Source of the DNA: an uncultured Holophaga sp.
GTDB lineage: Bacteria > Acidobacteriota > Holophagae > Holophagales > Holophagaceae
NCBI RefSeq assembly: GCF_963677305.1
Contig: NZ_OY781925.1
Location: 3,314,783 to 3,378,782 of the forward strand
Direction: 5' to 3'
Length of the DNA stretch: 64,000 bases
This document shows positions 25,368-34,575 of this stretch, piece by piece. The notes under the pieces were generated by a model. The model made no database searches, was not told the origin of the DNA, and was given only the letters and a program-made list of their open reading frames with translations. A program made the translations under genes and the position numbers. Position 1 is the first letter of the stretch. Each line of letters starts with the position of its first letter.

Positions 25368-26194
25368 TCAGCCCTTGCGGTAGACCGGCGTACCGGAGCA
25401 GAGGGTGCCGCTGAACTGGGAGGTATCGCGGACCCCCTGGGGAACCTCGCCCAGGGTGGCCGGAAGGTAGCCCAGGGCCTGGACCCAGTCGCCGATGGTC
25501 TGGGTGCGGAGCACCACGGGCAGCCCCTGGGCCCCGCCTTCCGCCACGGAGACCAGCACCTCACCCAGACCACGCCCCCGCAGCGTGGGCGCCACCACCA
25601 GGGAGCGGAGCACCTGGGCGTCGACGGCGGGCTCCAGGGCCACATGCCCCACCACCGCCATTCGATCCAGGAGCACCCATCCCCGGGTGACCTCCAGGCC
25701 CTCCACCGGCAGGTCAGCCTGTTCCAGAAGGGCCCGCACCGCCGGCAGGTCCTGCTCCCACCGGGGGCGCACCCCCGATGGCGTCCAGCCCCGCTCCCGG
25801 GCCAGGTCCAGGAGGTGCCGCCGGATCAGCGTCCGGGCACTCCGCAGACCCGCTCGCAGTTCCTCTTCCGTGGCCCCGGGCCCGCCTGGGTCCGGGATGG
25901 GCCAGTGAAGGCGCTCCACCCGCCCCGGGAAGAGCGGGCACACTTCCTCGGCGCAGAGGGTGATCACCAGGTCCACGCTGGCGGGATCGATACCCGACAC
26001 GGGCTTGGCGGTGTGGTCCGAGAGATCGATGCCCACCTCGGCCATGACCTTGATGGCCAGAGGGTGGACCCGCCCGGGGCGGCTCCCGGCGCTCTCGACG
26101 GGGTTCTGGGGAAGAGGCGCCGGGAGAGCCCCTCGGCCATCTGGGAGCGGGCGCTGTTGGAGACGCAGAGGAAGAGGAGACGGGTGGGGGTCAT
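25368..26194 (-). pseudogene. arsC: Arsenate reductase (ArsC, LMWP type) fused to GNAT acetyltransferase, with apparent frameshift
   Basis: The 5' part starts at ATG 26194 and reads [18 protein letters not shown], the CX5R phosphatase-like loop of thioredoxin-coupled arsenate reductases. The frame then breaks near 26107-26111, where a C-run on the coding strand is one base short. Restoring one C gives a continuous arsenate reductase ([20 protein letters not shown], then [32 protein letters not shown] and RLHWPIPDP). A C-terminal GNAT domain follows ([19 protein letters not shown]), of the kind found in arsenic operons. The un-shifted downstream part is open from 26045. This may be a true mutation or a homopolymer sequencing error. 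It is the third gene of the ars operon. Confidence 0.8.
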
Positions 26195-26210
26195 GGGAGC
26201 TCCGTGAGGA

Positions 26211-27287
<1,077 letters not shown>

Positions 27288-27294
27288 GACTTCC

Positions 27295-27657
27295 TCAGGC
27301 TTGGTCACAGGATGGGCGATTCGGGACCCCGCAGGCCTCAGCTTGGCTGCGGGGAAGGGACAGGATGGCCTCAGGGAGGCCCCGGGTCTCCTCCAGGAGG
27401 GCGGCGAGGAGAGGCCCCCCTTCGGACTCTGGCGCCAGGGAAACATAAACCCAGCGCCCCTCCCGGCGCTCCCGGATGAGCCCGCTGCGCCGGAGCTCCC
27501 GGAGGGCCCCGGAGACGGAGGACTGGGGCACCCCCAGGGCCTCCACCAGCTGGCAGACGCAGAGTTCGCCTCCCTGCAGGAGGACCAGGGTCCTGAGCCG
27601 CAGGGGATGGGCCACGGCCTTCAGCCGTTCGACCAGGGTCTGGAATGGGGTAGCCAA
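27295..27657 (-). CDS. arsR: ArsR-family arsenic-responsive repressor
   Basis: This 120-aa winged-helix repressor has a metal-binding site in [22 protein letters not shown]: the ELCVCQL motif in helix 3 is the classic As(III) site (about residues 31-36). An extra cysteine lies near the C-terminus. It starts with TTG at 27657, supported by a strong AGGAGG 7 nt upstream; no ATG is available. It is the first gene of arsR-acr3-arsC and is expected to repress its own promoter until arsenite binds. Confidence 0.95.
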   Translation of the reverse strand: MATPFQTLVERLKAVAHPLRLRTLVLLQGGELCVCQLVEALGVPQSSVSGALRELRRSGLIRERREGRWVYVSLAPESEGGPLLAALLEETRGLPEAILSLPRSQAEACGVPNRPSCDQA

Positions 27658-27680
27658 GCGGACACCTCCTGCATTACATC

Positions 27681-27708
27681 AATATATTTGGTTTTCCCGA
27701 TTTATCAA
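27681..27708 (-). promoter_or_regulatory. Promoter of the ars operon
   Basis: On the minus strand, TTGATA (27703-27708) and TATATT (27681-27686) form a near-consensus sigma70 promoter with a 16-bp spacer, just upstream of the arsR ribosome site. Two ATCAAT copies (27679-27684 and 27705-27710) lie in the promoter and may be part of the ArsR operator. Confidence 0.65.
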
Positions 27709-27765
27709 TGCGCATTCTTCGGCCCGACCCTGCTTACAATGGATATCCACACTCAAGGAGTCTCC

Positions 27766-28005
27766 ATGACGCGCATTTACACCTTCGGCCTGGAAAGCGG
27801 CACTGCCAGCGAGGGGTCCTACCTCGTCATCCAGGTCGCCCACCGCGACAGCAAGCGGGCGGCCCGGGCGGCCGTGGCCGAGGCCGGCAAGCGCGGCGGC
27901 GCCTGGCGCGTGGTCCACAAGGCCGAGCGCCGCACCGGCGTGGCCGTCCCCCAGGGGGAGATCCTGGGCGCCACCGGCCCCATCACCTTCACCATCGAGG
28001 ACTAG
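27766..28005 (+). CDS. Small conserved-type hypothetical protein (79 aa)
   Basis: I do not recognise this 79-aa protein. It starts at ATG 27766 with AAGGAG at 5-nt spacing. It is rich in Ala and Arg in the middle (SKRAARAAVAEAGKRGG) and ends in beta-prone GPITFTIED. A TACAAT sequence at 27735-27740 could be its -10. It lies 16 nt before hemE on the same strand and may be co-transcribed with it. The good ribosome site and GC-rich third positions argue that it is real. Confidence 0.7.
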   Translation: MTRIYTFGLESGTASEGSYLVIQVAHRDSKRAARAAVAEAGKRGGAWRVVHKAERRTGVAVPQGEILGATGPITFTIED

Positions 28006-28021
28006 CGCTTCCGGAGAGCCC

Positions 28022-29020
28022 ATGGCCAAGCCCCTCCTGCAGGTCCTCCAGGGCGAGGTCCTGGCTCCGCCCCCGGTCTGGTTCATGCGCCAGGCCGGAC
28101 GCTTTCTGCCGGAATACCGGGCCATCCGGGCCCACGCCAGCTTCGAGGAACTGCTGAACGACAGTGACCTGGCGGCTGAGGTGACCCTGCAACCCATCCG
28201 CCGCTTCCCGGGACTGGATGGTGCCATCGTGTTCAGCGACATCCTGGTGATTCTGGATGCCCTGGGCTGCGGGGTCACCATCCCGGAGGGCGGACCGCGC
28301 CTGGCGCGGACCCTGGACCAGATCGACCTGGAACGCCCGCTGGACGAAGGGATCTTCGAGCCGGTCCAGGCGGCTATCCGCAAGGTGAAGGCTCAGCTCC
28401 CCCCCCACGTGACCATGCTGGGCTTCGCCGGGGCTCCCTGGACCCTCCTGGCCTATGGCCTCGAGGGCAAGGGCTCCAGGACATGGTCCCGGGCCAAGGC
28501 TTTCCTGCACCAGGAGCCGGTGAAGGCCCAGGCCTGGCTGGATCGCCTGGCAGACGCCGCCGCCCGACTCCTCAACCTTCACATCGAGGCTGGAGCTGAA
28601 GGCGTGCAGCTCTTCGACACCTGGGCGGGGGAGCTGGACCCCGAGGACTATGCCCGCTTCAGCCTGCCCGCGGTCCACCGGACCCTGTCCCAGGTGACAG
28701 GCGCCCCACGCCTCTTCTTCGCCCGCTCAGGCCACCTGCCCCAGGCACTCGAGGCCCTGCCCTGCGAAGGCCTGGCGGTGCCCTGGCAGGTGCCCATGGC
28801 CGAAGCCCGCCTGCGCTTCCCCCGCATGATCCTCCAGGGCAACCTCGACCCCACCGCCCTCCTGGCGGGTCCTGAGGTGGCCTGTGCCAAGGCCCGGCGC
28901 ATCGTGGAGACCATGCAGGGCCATCCCCACATCTTCAACCTGGGTCACGGTCTCACCCCCGAGACGGATCCCGCGGTGGTGGCCGCCCTCATCGAGGCGG
29001 TGAAAGGCCTCAGACCCTGA
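28022..29020 (+). CDS. hemE: Uroporphyrinogen decarboxylase
   Basis: This 332-aa enzyme decarboxylates uroporphyrinogen III to coproporphyrinogen III. It has the N-terminal PPVWFMRQAGRFLPEYR motif (about 18-35) and the substrate-binding Asp in IVFSDILVILDALG (about 75-85). It also has GFAGAPWTLLAYGLEG (about 135), a central FDTWAGEL, and the C-terminal NLGHGLTPETDP. The length is slightly under the usual 340-355 aa. It belongs with the hem cluster although arsenic genes and the 79-aa gene intervene. Confidence 0.97.
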   Translation: MAKPLLQVLQGEVLAPPPVWFMRQAGRFLPEYRAIRAHASFEELLNDSDLAAEVTLQPIRRFPGLDGAIVFSDILVILDALGCGVTIPEGGPRLARTLDQIDLERPLDEGIFEPVQAAIRKVKAQLPPHVTMLGFAGAPWTLLAYGLEGKGSRTWSRAKAFLHQEPVKAQAWLDRLADAAARLLNLHIEAGAEGVQLFDTWAGELDPEDYARFSLPAVHRTLSQVTGAPRLFFARSGHLPQALEALPCEGLAVPWQVPMAEARLRFPRMILQGNLDPTALLAGPEVACAKARRIVETMQGHPHIFNLGHGLTPETDPAVVAALIEAVKGLRP

Positions 29021-29073
29021 GCCCCCCCAGACCGGCTCCGGGCTCACCCGGTCCGGCCTGGGACGCTTTGCAC

Positions 29074-29103
29074 TTGACAGTTGAGAATGAGTCTCAATAT
29101 TAT
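29074..29103 (+). promoter_or_regulatory. Flavodoxin promoter with Fur-like operator
   Basis: TTGACA (29074-29079) and TATTAT (29098-29103) form a promoter with an 18-bp spacer. The spacer is filled by the palindrome TTGAGAATGAGTCTCAA (29081-29097), which resembles Fur boxes. Binding there would block RNA polymerase. The rest of the 29021-29245 gap holds a long GC-rich leader with no obvious gene. Confidence 0.7.
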
Positions 29104-29245
29104 AAATCCATCCACCCGATCCCCTGCCCCGGCAGTCAGATCGGGCAAGAAGGGAACCACGATCCCCATCCGCCTGCCGCTCGCCAGGACCCGTCCCCTG
29201 TTCACCCCCAACACCACCGGGCGACCCGCCCGGCAAGGAGAACGC

Positions 29246-29734
29246 ATGTCCGACAACCTCATCCTCTTCGGCTCCACCCTCGGGGACACCGAGCGCATCG
29301 CCGCCCGCCTCGCGGAGCTCCTGCCCGGCACCACCCGGGTCGCCCCGATCCGGGGATTCCCCCTGGCCACCCTCCCCGACTACGACCTGTTGCTGCTCGG
29401 CACCAGCACCTGGGGGGCGGGGGATATCCAGGACGACTGGGAGGGGGCCCTGGCAGGACTCCGCAAGCTGGACCTGGACGGTCGGAGCGTGGCCCTCTTC
29501 GGCCTGGGGGACGCCTACGGCTACGCCGACACCTTCGTGGATGGCATGGGCATTCTCCACGAGACCCTGACCGGAACCAGAGCCACCCGCAAGGGATTCT
29601 GGCCCACGGAGGGCTACCCCTTCAGCCACTCCAGGGCAGTGGTGGACGGTCACTTTGTGGGGCTGCCCCTGGATGAGAACAACCAGAGCCACCTGACGGA
29701 GGATCGCCTGCTCTCCTGGGTCAGCTCCCTCTGA
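29246..29734 (+). CDS. Flavodoxin
   Basis: This 162-aa FMN protein carries low-potential electrons and often replaces ferredoxin when iron is scarce. The phosphate-binding loop GSTLGDTERIA is at residues about 8-18. The aromatic FMN-flanking loops are GTSTWGAGDIQDDWEG (about 53-68) and LFGLGDAYGYADTFVDG (about 87-103). A long-chain flavodoxin insertion follows, and the size matches that class. ATG at 29246 has AAGGAG 5 nt upstream. The Fur-like promoter operator fits iron-limited expression. Confidence 0.95.
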   Translation: MSDNLILFGSTLGDTERIAARLAELLPGTTRVAPIRGFPLATLPDYDLLLLGTSTWGAGDIQDDWEGALAGLRKLDLDGRSVALFGLGDAYGYADTFVDGMGILHETLTGTRATRKGFWPTEGYPFSHSRAVVDGHFVGLPLDENNQSHLTEDRLLSWVSSL

Positions 29735-29788
29735 ACCCACCCTTGGCCGACCCGGGTTCTGTGCCATCCTGGGGGGGTGTCCACCCCC

Positions 29789-31153
29789 ATGAGCCTCCCT
29801 GACCTCGTGAAGCACTACGACCGCCCGGGTCCGCGGTACACGGGCTACCCCATGCCGCCGGCGTGGAAGGAGGGCTTCCCCGAGGAAGAGCTCCATGAGG
29901 CCCTGAGCCGGGCCAATGAGATCCCCGACCCGCTCTCCATCTATGTCCACCTGCCCTTCTGCCACCGCCGTTGCGCCTACTGCGGCTGCAATGCGGTGCC
30001 AAGCAGGCGTTACACCCCAGTTGAACCCTACCTGGAGGCCCTCGAGCGCGAGACCACCCTCTGGGCGTCCCGCCTGCCGGACCGTCGCGACGCCATCCAG
30101 CTCCACTGGGGCGGCGGCACCCCAACCTTCCTGAAGAGCCCGGACCTGCGCCGGGCCTTCGGGGCCATCACCCATCATTTCCAGCTCCTGCCCGAGGCCG
30201 AAGTGGCCGTGGAGGTGGACCCCACCTTCCTGGAGCCGGACCAGCTGCCCACCCTGCGAGAGCTGGGCTTCAACCGTGTCTCCTTCGGGGTGCAGGACCT
30301 GGACGAACGGGTCCAGGCTCTCATCACCCGGGGACAGACCTGGGAGCAGACCCGCTCCACAGTCCTCCAGGCCCGGGAGCTGGGCTTCCAGGGCATCAAC
30401 CTGGACCTGGTCTACGGCCTGCCCGGCCAGACCCGGGAGACCTTCCGCCGGACCCTGGAGGCCACCCTGGACCTGAGCCCGGATCGCATGGCCATCTACG
30501 GCTTCGCCTACCTGCCCCAGATGCTCCCCCACCAGAAGCAGCTCGACCCAGAGAACCTGCCCCCGCCGGAGCTGCGCCTGGAGCTCCTCCTCATGGCCAC
30601 GGAGATCCTGGAGACCGGAGGCTATGTGGCCATCGGCATGGACCACTTCGCCCGGCCCGGGGATCCCCTGGCCAGGGCTCTCCAGGAGGGCCGCCTCATC
30701 CGGAACTTCATGGGCTATGCGGTACAGGCGGGCACCGACAGCCTCGGTTTCGGCCCCAGCGCCATCTCCCAGGTGGGGGGGGTCTATGCCCAGAACGAAA
30801 AGCTCCTGGGCAAGTGGGAGGCAGCCATCGCTGAGGGCCGCTTCGCCCTCCAGAAGGGACACCGCCTCTCCCAGGACGACCTGCTGCGGCGCTGGGTCAT
30901 CCACCGCGTCATGGGGACCTTTGCGCTGCGCTGGGATGAGCTGGAGGCCACCTGGGGTGTGGACGGCCAGACCCTCTTCGCCTCGGCCCTGGAGGAACTC
31001 CGGGCCGAGGAGCCCTTCGGCACCGTGAGGATCACCCCAGAGGGGGTCTTCGTCACCGACCTGGGCAAGCGCTTTGTCCGGAACATGGCCATGCCCTTCG
31101 ACGCCTATCTCCGCCGGATGGCCCCGGACACCGTCTTCTCGAGGACCGTTTAG
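29789..31153 (+). CDS. hemN: Oxygen-independent coproporphyrinogen III oxidase
   Basis: This 454-aa radical SAM enzyme oxidatively decarboxylates coproporphyrinogen III to protoporphyrinogen IX without oxygen. The cluster motif CxxxCxxCxC is visible as CHRRCAYCGC (about residue 54). The N-terminal HYDRPGPRYTGYP, HWGGGTPTFL, VSFGVQDLDERVQ and the C-terminal HemN domain are all present, and the length equals true HemN rather than the shorter HemW. The start is ATG 29789 or, less likely, GTG 29777; neither has a strong ribosome site. It completes the anaerobic route from Glu-tRNA to protoporphyrinogen in this region. Confidence 0.93.
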   Translation: MSLPDLVKHYDRPGPRYTGYPMPPAWKEGFPEEELHEALSRANEIPDPLSIYVHLPFCHRRCAYCGCNAVPSRRYTPVEPYLEALERETTLWASRLPDRRDAIQLHWGGGTPTFLKSPDLRRAFGAITHHFQLLPEAEVAVEVDPTFLEPDQLPTLRELGFNRVSFGVQDLDERVQALITRGQTWEQTRSTVLQARELGFQGINLDLVYGLPGQTRETFRRTLEATLDLSPDRMAIYGFAYLPQMLPHQKQLDPENLPPPELRLELLLMATEILETGGYVAIGMDHFARPGDPLARALQEGRLIRNFMGYAVQAGTDSLGFGPSAISQVGGVYAQNEKLLGKWEAAIAEGRFALQKGHRLSQDDLLRRWVIHRVMGTFALRWDELEATWGVDGQTLFASALEELRAEEPFGTVRITPEGVFVTDLGKRFVRNMAMPFDAYLRRMAPDTVFSRTV

Positions 31154-31180
31154 GCTTCACTTTCCCCCATGGAGGTCCCT

Positions 31181-31960
31181 ATGGCACGCGTGGCGGTCCT
31201 GGATGACAACCAGAGCGCCCGGGTCTTTGCCTCCGCCTGCCTGCGGCAGGCCGGCTACGAAGTGCTGGAACTGGAGCCCAAGTGCCTCTATGAAGTCCTG
31301 AAGGCCCTCCATGAGACCCCGGTGGATCTCATGGTGACGGACCTGATCATGCCGGACTGCCCTGGCCTGACCCTCATGCAGGTCTGCCGCGAGGACTCCC
31401 ACCTCAAGCACCTGAAGATCCTCCTCCTCACGGCCTTCGGCGATGAGGCGCTGGGCCGATTCATCCGAACCCACGCCGATATCCACTACCTGGGCAAGCC
31501 GGTGACGCCCCAGGAGCTGACAGACGCCGCCCGCCTCTTCCTCGAGGGTGAGCTGGAGGTCGATCCCGGGTGGGCTCTGGGCTGCCAGGGCACCGTGGCC
31601 ATCATTGATGACAGCCAGATGGCGCGCCTCCTGCACAAGAACATCGTCACCAAGCAGGGCTTCAGGCCGGTCATCATCCCGCCGGACAACCTGACCAACG
31701 CTGTGGCCGCCCTGCAGCAGGCCAAGCCGGACGCCGTCATCCTGGACTTCCTCATGCCCGGCTTCCGCGGCGACGCCCTCATCCGCGCCCTCCGCGCCTC
31801 CCAGAATCCCCAGCTCCAGGCCCTGCCCATCGTCATGGTCACCGCCCACGATCCTTCGGAGCTGCTGCTCAGGGAGGAAGGCGTGGAGGTCCTCCAGAAG
31901 CCCACCCCCGCCAAGCTCCTGGTCAGCACCCTCCAGCGGGTGATCACCCGGAAAGGCTGA
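31181..31960 (+). CDS. Tandem receiver-domain protein
   Basis: This 259-aa protein consists of two receiver domains and nothing else. The first has AVLDDNQSA with phospho-acceptor Asp in LMVTDLIMPD (about 52) and LGKPVTPQEL. The second has AIIDDSQMA with Asp in AVILDFLMPG (about 185) and LQKPTPAKLL. GGAGG precedes ATG 31181. With no output domain it probably acts through protein contacts. It is 27 nt after hemN and convergent with the kinase-like gene. Confidence 0.9.
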   Translation: MARVAVLDDNQSARVFASACLRQAGYEVLELEPKCLYEVLKALHETPVDLMVTDLIMPDCPGLTLMQVCREDSHLKHLKILLLTAFGDEALGRFIRTHADIHYLGKPVTPQELTDAARLFLEGELEVDPGWALGCQGTVAIIDDSQMARLLHKNIVTKQGFRPVIIPPDNLTNAVAALQQAKPDAVILDFLMPGFRGDALIRALRASQNPQLQALPIVMVTAHDPSELLLREEGVEVLQKPTPAKLLVSTLQRVITRKG

Positions 31961-33613
31961 TCAGTAATCGAAGCTGCTCCCTCCGATGAACTCCCTCAGG
32001 ATCGAGATATGGGGGACCTCGTCAGAGAAGACCGGAACAAACATCCTAAGGAACTGGAGGAGACGGTAAGCCTCACCGAAGGCCGGGTCATCGTCGGGGA
32101 CCTCGAGGAGAAAGCGCTCGGCGTACATCCGGAGCACGGCGGGCTCATAGATCAGGGTGGAGTTGAAGAGCACATCCGCCTCCTCCTGGAAGGGGTAGAT
32201 GTTGCGCTGCTCCCCCCTCAGCACGGAGGCCCACATCCCGATGGTCCGCAGGGCGTTGTGTCCCCTGTATTTGCGGTCGCGGACAATGCGGCGGACCAGA
32301 CGGACATCGGTGGTCATGATCCGGTTGTGGTCATCCAGGCCAAGCTGGGTGAGGGCACTGATGTAGATCCGGAGCTTGCTCTCAGCCTCCACCGAGCTGG
32401 TGAGCCTGGGATTGAGGCCGTGGATGCCCTCCACGATCAGGATGTCATTGGCCCCCAGCTTCAGGGTTTCGGTCTTTGCCGCCCGGCTGCCCGTCAGGAA
32501 GTCATAGGTCGGCACCTCGACACTGTCCCCAGCCAGGAGCCGCTCCATGTGCTCATTGAAGAGGCGGACATCCACGGCCTCCAGACACTCGAAGTCGGGC
32601 TTCCCCTGCTCGTCCAGCGGTGTCTCCTCCCGACCCACGAAGTAGTTGTCGGTGGAGAGGGTGATGGGGTGCAGCCCGTTGACCCGCATCTGGACCATGA
32701 GGCGCTTGCTGAAGGTCGTCTTGCCCGAGGAGGAGGGACCGGCGATGAGCACCAGCCGGACCTTGTCCCGCCGGGAGGCGACGATGTCGGCGATCTCAGC
32801 GATCTTCTTCTCGTGGAAGCCCTCGGCGATCTTGATGAGCTCCCCGATCTCCCCCGAGAGGCAGGCGCTGTTCAGCTGGCCGACATTGGTCACGCCGAGA
32901 ATCCTGTTCCAGTCCTTGGTCTCCCGGTAGATCTGAAAGAGACGGGGCTCAGGGGCGAAGGGGGGAAGGCACTCGGGATCCTGAGTACTGGGGAAGCGCA
33001 GGACAAAACCCGAGGCGTAGGGCAGCAGCTCGAAGCGGTCGATGAGCCCGGTGGAGGGCACCACCGGACCCTGCTGGATGTCCTTGAAGACTCCGCAACC
33101 CACCAGACGCACCTCGATCCAGCGGGTGGTATTGAGAAGGGCCACCTTGTCCTCGAAACCCTCGCTCTCGAAGTAAGCCTTGGCCTCGGCCACGGTCAGG
33201 GTGCTGCGCTGGAAAGGGCGGTTCTCGGCCACGATCTGCCGCATCCGCGCCTCCAGCTCCCTCAGACAGTCCTCGGTCTGCGGGGTCTCGCACAGCAGCT
33301 CGAAGTGGTACCCCCCCGCCAGGGACTGCCCCACGACCACCCGGGCCTGGGGGTGCAGCTCCTTGATGGCCTCATAGAGGATCAGACAGGCGGAGCGACG
33401 GTAGACTGCCGTCCCCTCCCGCTGACCGTAGGCCACCGGCACCACCTGACAGGTGTGCTGGAGGGGCGTATCCAGACTGACCACATGCTGGTTGACCTTG
33501 GCCGCCAGGGGTCTCCCGCCTTTCGGGGGGTAGCGCTTGAATAGCTCGCTGATCCGCTCGCCAGCTCTGACAGGCAGGCGCTGGCCATCCATGGTGATCT
33601 CGATCTGGGTCAT
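31961..33613 (-). CDS. Uridine kinase-like P-loop protein with TGS/ThrRS-like N-terminal domains
   Basis: This 550-aa protein has an N-terminal TGS-like ubiquitin fold (MTQIEITMDGQRLPVRAGE, about 1-60). A region like the second additional domain of threonyl-tRNA synthetase follows (about 60-200, with AGGYHFEL). The C-terminal part is a phosphoribulokinase/uridine kinase domain (Walker A GPSSSGKTTFSKRL at about 288; STDNYFVGREETPLDEQGKPDFE; ILIVEGIHGLNP). This fusion is a known but poorly characterised kinase family; the substrate is probably a nucleoside, though that is inference. The start ATG at 33613 is fine. Confidence 0.85.
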   Translation of the reverse strand: MTQIEITMDGQRLPVRAGERISELFKRYPPKGGRPLAAKVNQHVVSLDTPLQHTCQVVPVAYGQREGTAVYRRSACLILYEAIKELHPQARVVVGQSLAGGYHFELLCETPQTEDCLRELEARMRQIVAENRPFQRSTLTVAEAKAYFESEGFEDKVALLNTTRWIEVRLVGCGVFKDIQQGPVVPSTGLIDRFELLPYASGFVLRFPSTQDPECLPPFAPEPRLFQIYRETKDWNRILGVTNVGQLNSACLSGEIGELIKIAEGFHEKKIAEIADIVASRRDKVRLVLIAGPSSSGKTTFSKRLMVQMRVNGLHPITLSTDNYFVGREETPLDEQGKPDFECLEAVDVRLFNEHMERLLAGDSVEVPTYDFLTGSRAAKTETLKLGANDILIVEGIHGLNPRLTSSVEAESKLRIYISALTQLGLDDHNRIMTTDVRLVRRIVRDRKYRGHNALRTIGMWASVLRGEQRNIYPFQEEADVLFNSTLIYEPAVLRMYAERFLLEVPDDDPAFGEAYRLLQFLRMFVPVFSDEVPHISILREFIGGSSFDY

Positions 33614-33713
33614 GAACCGTCCTCGTCGGGGGAGAGACCCCAGTGTGCCCGGGCCCCGACCCGGGCTTCAATCCTTGGACGCCCGCCGGAACCGGTGGTG
33701 ACAGGATATGCAG

Positions 33714-33750
33714 AGCCGCCGGCCCGCCCCATGGGGCGGAACCGGCGGCA
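33714..33750 (-). terminator. Nested hairpin after athB
   Basis: An outer stem GCCGCCGG/CCGGCGGC (33715-33722 with 33742-33749) encloses an inner stem CCGCCCC/GGGGCGG (33724-33730 with 33733-33739). It lies 14 nt past the athB stop and probably ends the transhydroxylase transcript. Confidence 0.6.
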
Positions 33751-33763
33751 GGTTCAGGGCAGA

Positions 33764-34573
33764 TCAGAGGGCGATGTAGCCCACGTCCACCGACTTCTCC
33801 AGCTGGACCTTGCGGACCTCACGGCCATCCACTTCAAGGGAGTATTCCCCGGGGACCAGGGCATCGAACTTGAAGTCACCGAAGGCATCGGTGGTGTGCT
33901 TCAGGTCGATCCCCTTGCCCTTAAGGCTGACCACCACGCCCTCGGCGCACTCGTCGTCCTTCAGGACACCGCCGGCCACGAAGGCCTTGGTGAAGCGGTA
34001 GAGGTTCTTGTAGAAGACGTTGGGGCGGGTACCCAGATCGGAACGGTAGGTTTCCAAGCCTTCCTCCTTGATCTTCTGCTCCATTTCCCGGGGCTCCAGG
34101 GTGTGGAAGCTGAGGGCGCCGGTGGGGCAACTGTGGGCACAACGGGGGGTTTTGACCTCCTCGTCGCCGTCCAGCAGGTGAGCGCACAGGGTGCACTTCT
34201 GGGCACTCTGGACCTCGTCGTTCCAGTAGATGGCGCCGTAGGGGCAGCTCTTGGCCAGGTCCTTCTTGCCCTTGGCCTTGGCGGGATCGATCAGCACCAC
34301 CCCGTCCTCACGGCGGGAGATGCAGTCGGGATGGGCCTTGACACAGGGAGCATCCTGGCAGTGCTGGCAGGGCATCGGCAGGAAGCACACATCGATGCGG
34401 GGATACTGGCCGCGCTCGGTGCGAAGGACATTCATCCAGCGGTGCCCATGCCGGGGCTGGGCCTCGGTATAGGGGAGCCAGGCGTTGTCGACGTGCTCGT
34501 CCTTGCAGGCCACGAAGCAATTGTTGCAGTCGTGGCAACGGGTGACATCAATGATCAGGTAGCGCTGTTTCAT
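33764..34573 (-). CDS. athB: Pyrogallol-phloroglucinol transhydroxylase, FeS subunit
   Basis: This 269-aa electron-transfer subunit has three [4Fe-4S] clusters. Cysteines are at 13, 16, 19 and 23 (CHDCNNCFVAC), 63, 69, 72, 77 and 84, 110 (SCPYGAIYW), 127 and 130 (CTLC), and 145 and 149 (CAHSCPTGAL). A C-terminal Ig/transthyretin-like domain (about 200-269, GVVVSLKGKG to DFKFDALVPGEYSLEV) is the special feature of transhydroxylase small subunits compared with DmsB-type proteins. The known enzyme has 274 residues (from memory). ATG at 34573 lies 2 nt past the athL stop, with AGGAG upstream. No Tat or Sec signal is present, so it acts in the cytoplasm. Confidence 0.92.
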   Translation of the reverse strand: MKQRYLIIDVTRCHDCNNCFVACKDEHVDNAWLPYTEAQPRHGHRWMNVLRTERGQYPRIDVCFLPMPCQHCQDAPCVKAHPDCISRREDGVVLIDPAKAKGKKDLAKSCPYGAIYWNDEVQSAQKCTLCAHLLDGDEEVKTPRCAHSCPTGALSFHTLEPREMEQKIKEEGLETYRSDLGTRPNVFYKNLYRFTKAFVAGGVLKDDECAEGVVVSLKGKGIDLKHTTDAFGDFKFDALVPGEYSLEVDGREVRKVQLEKSVDVGYIAL

Positions 34574-34575
34574 GG

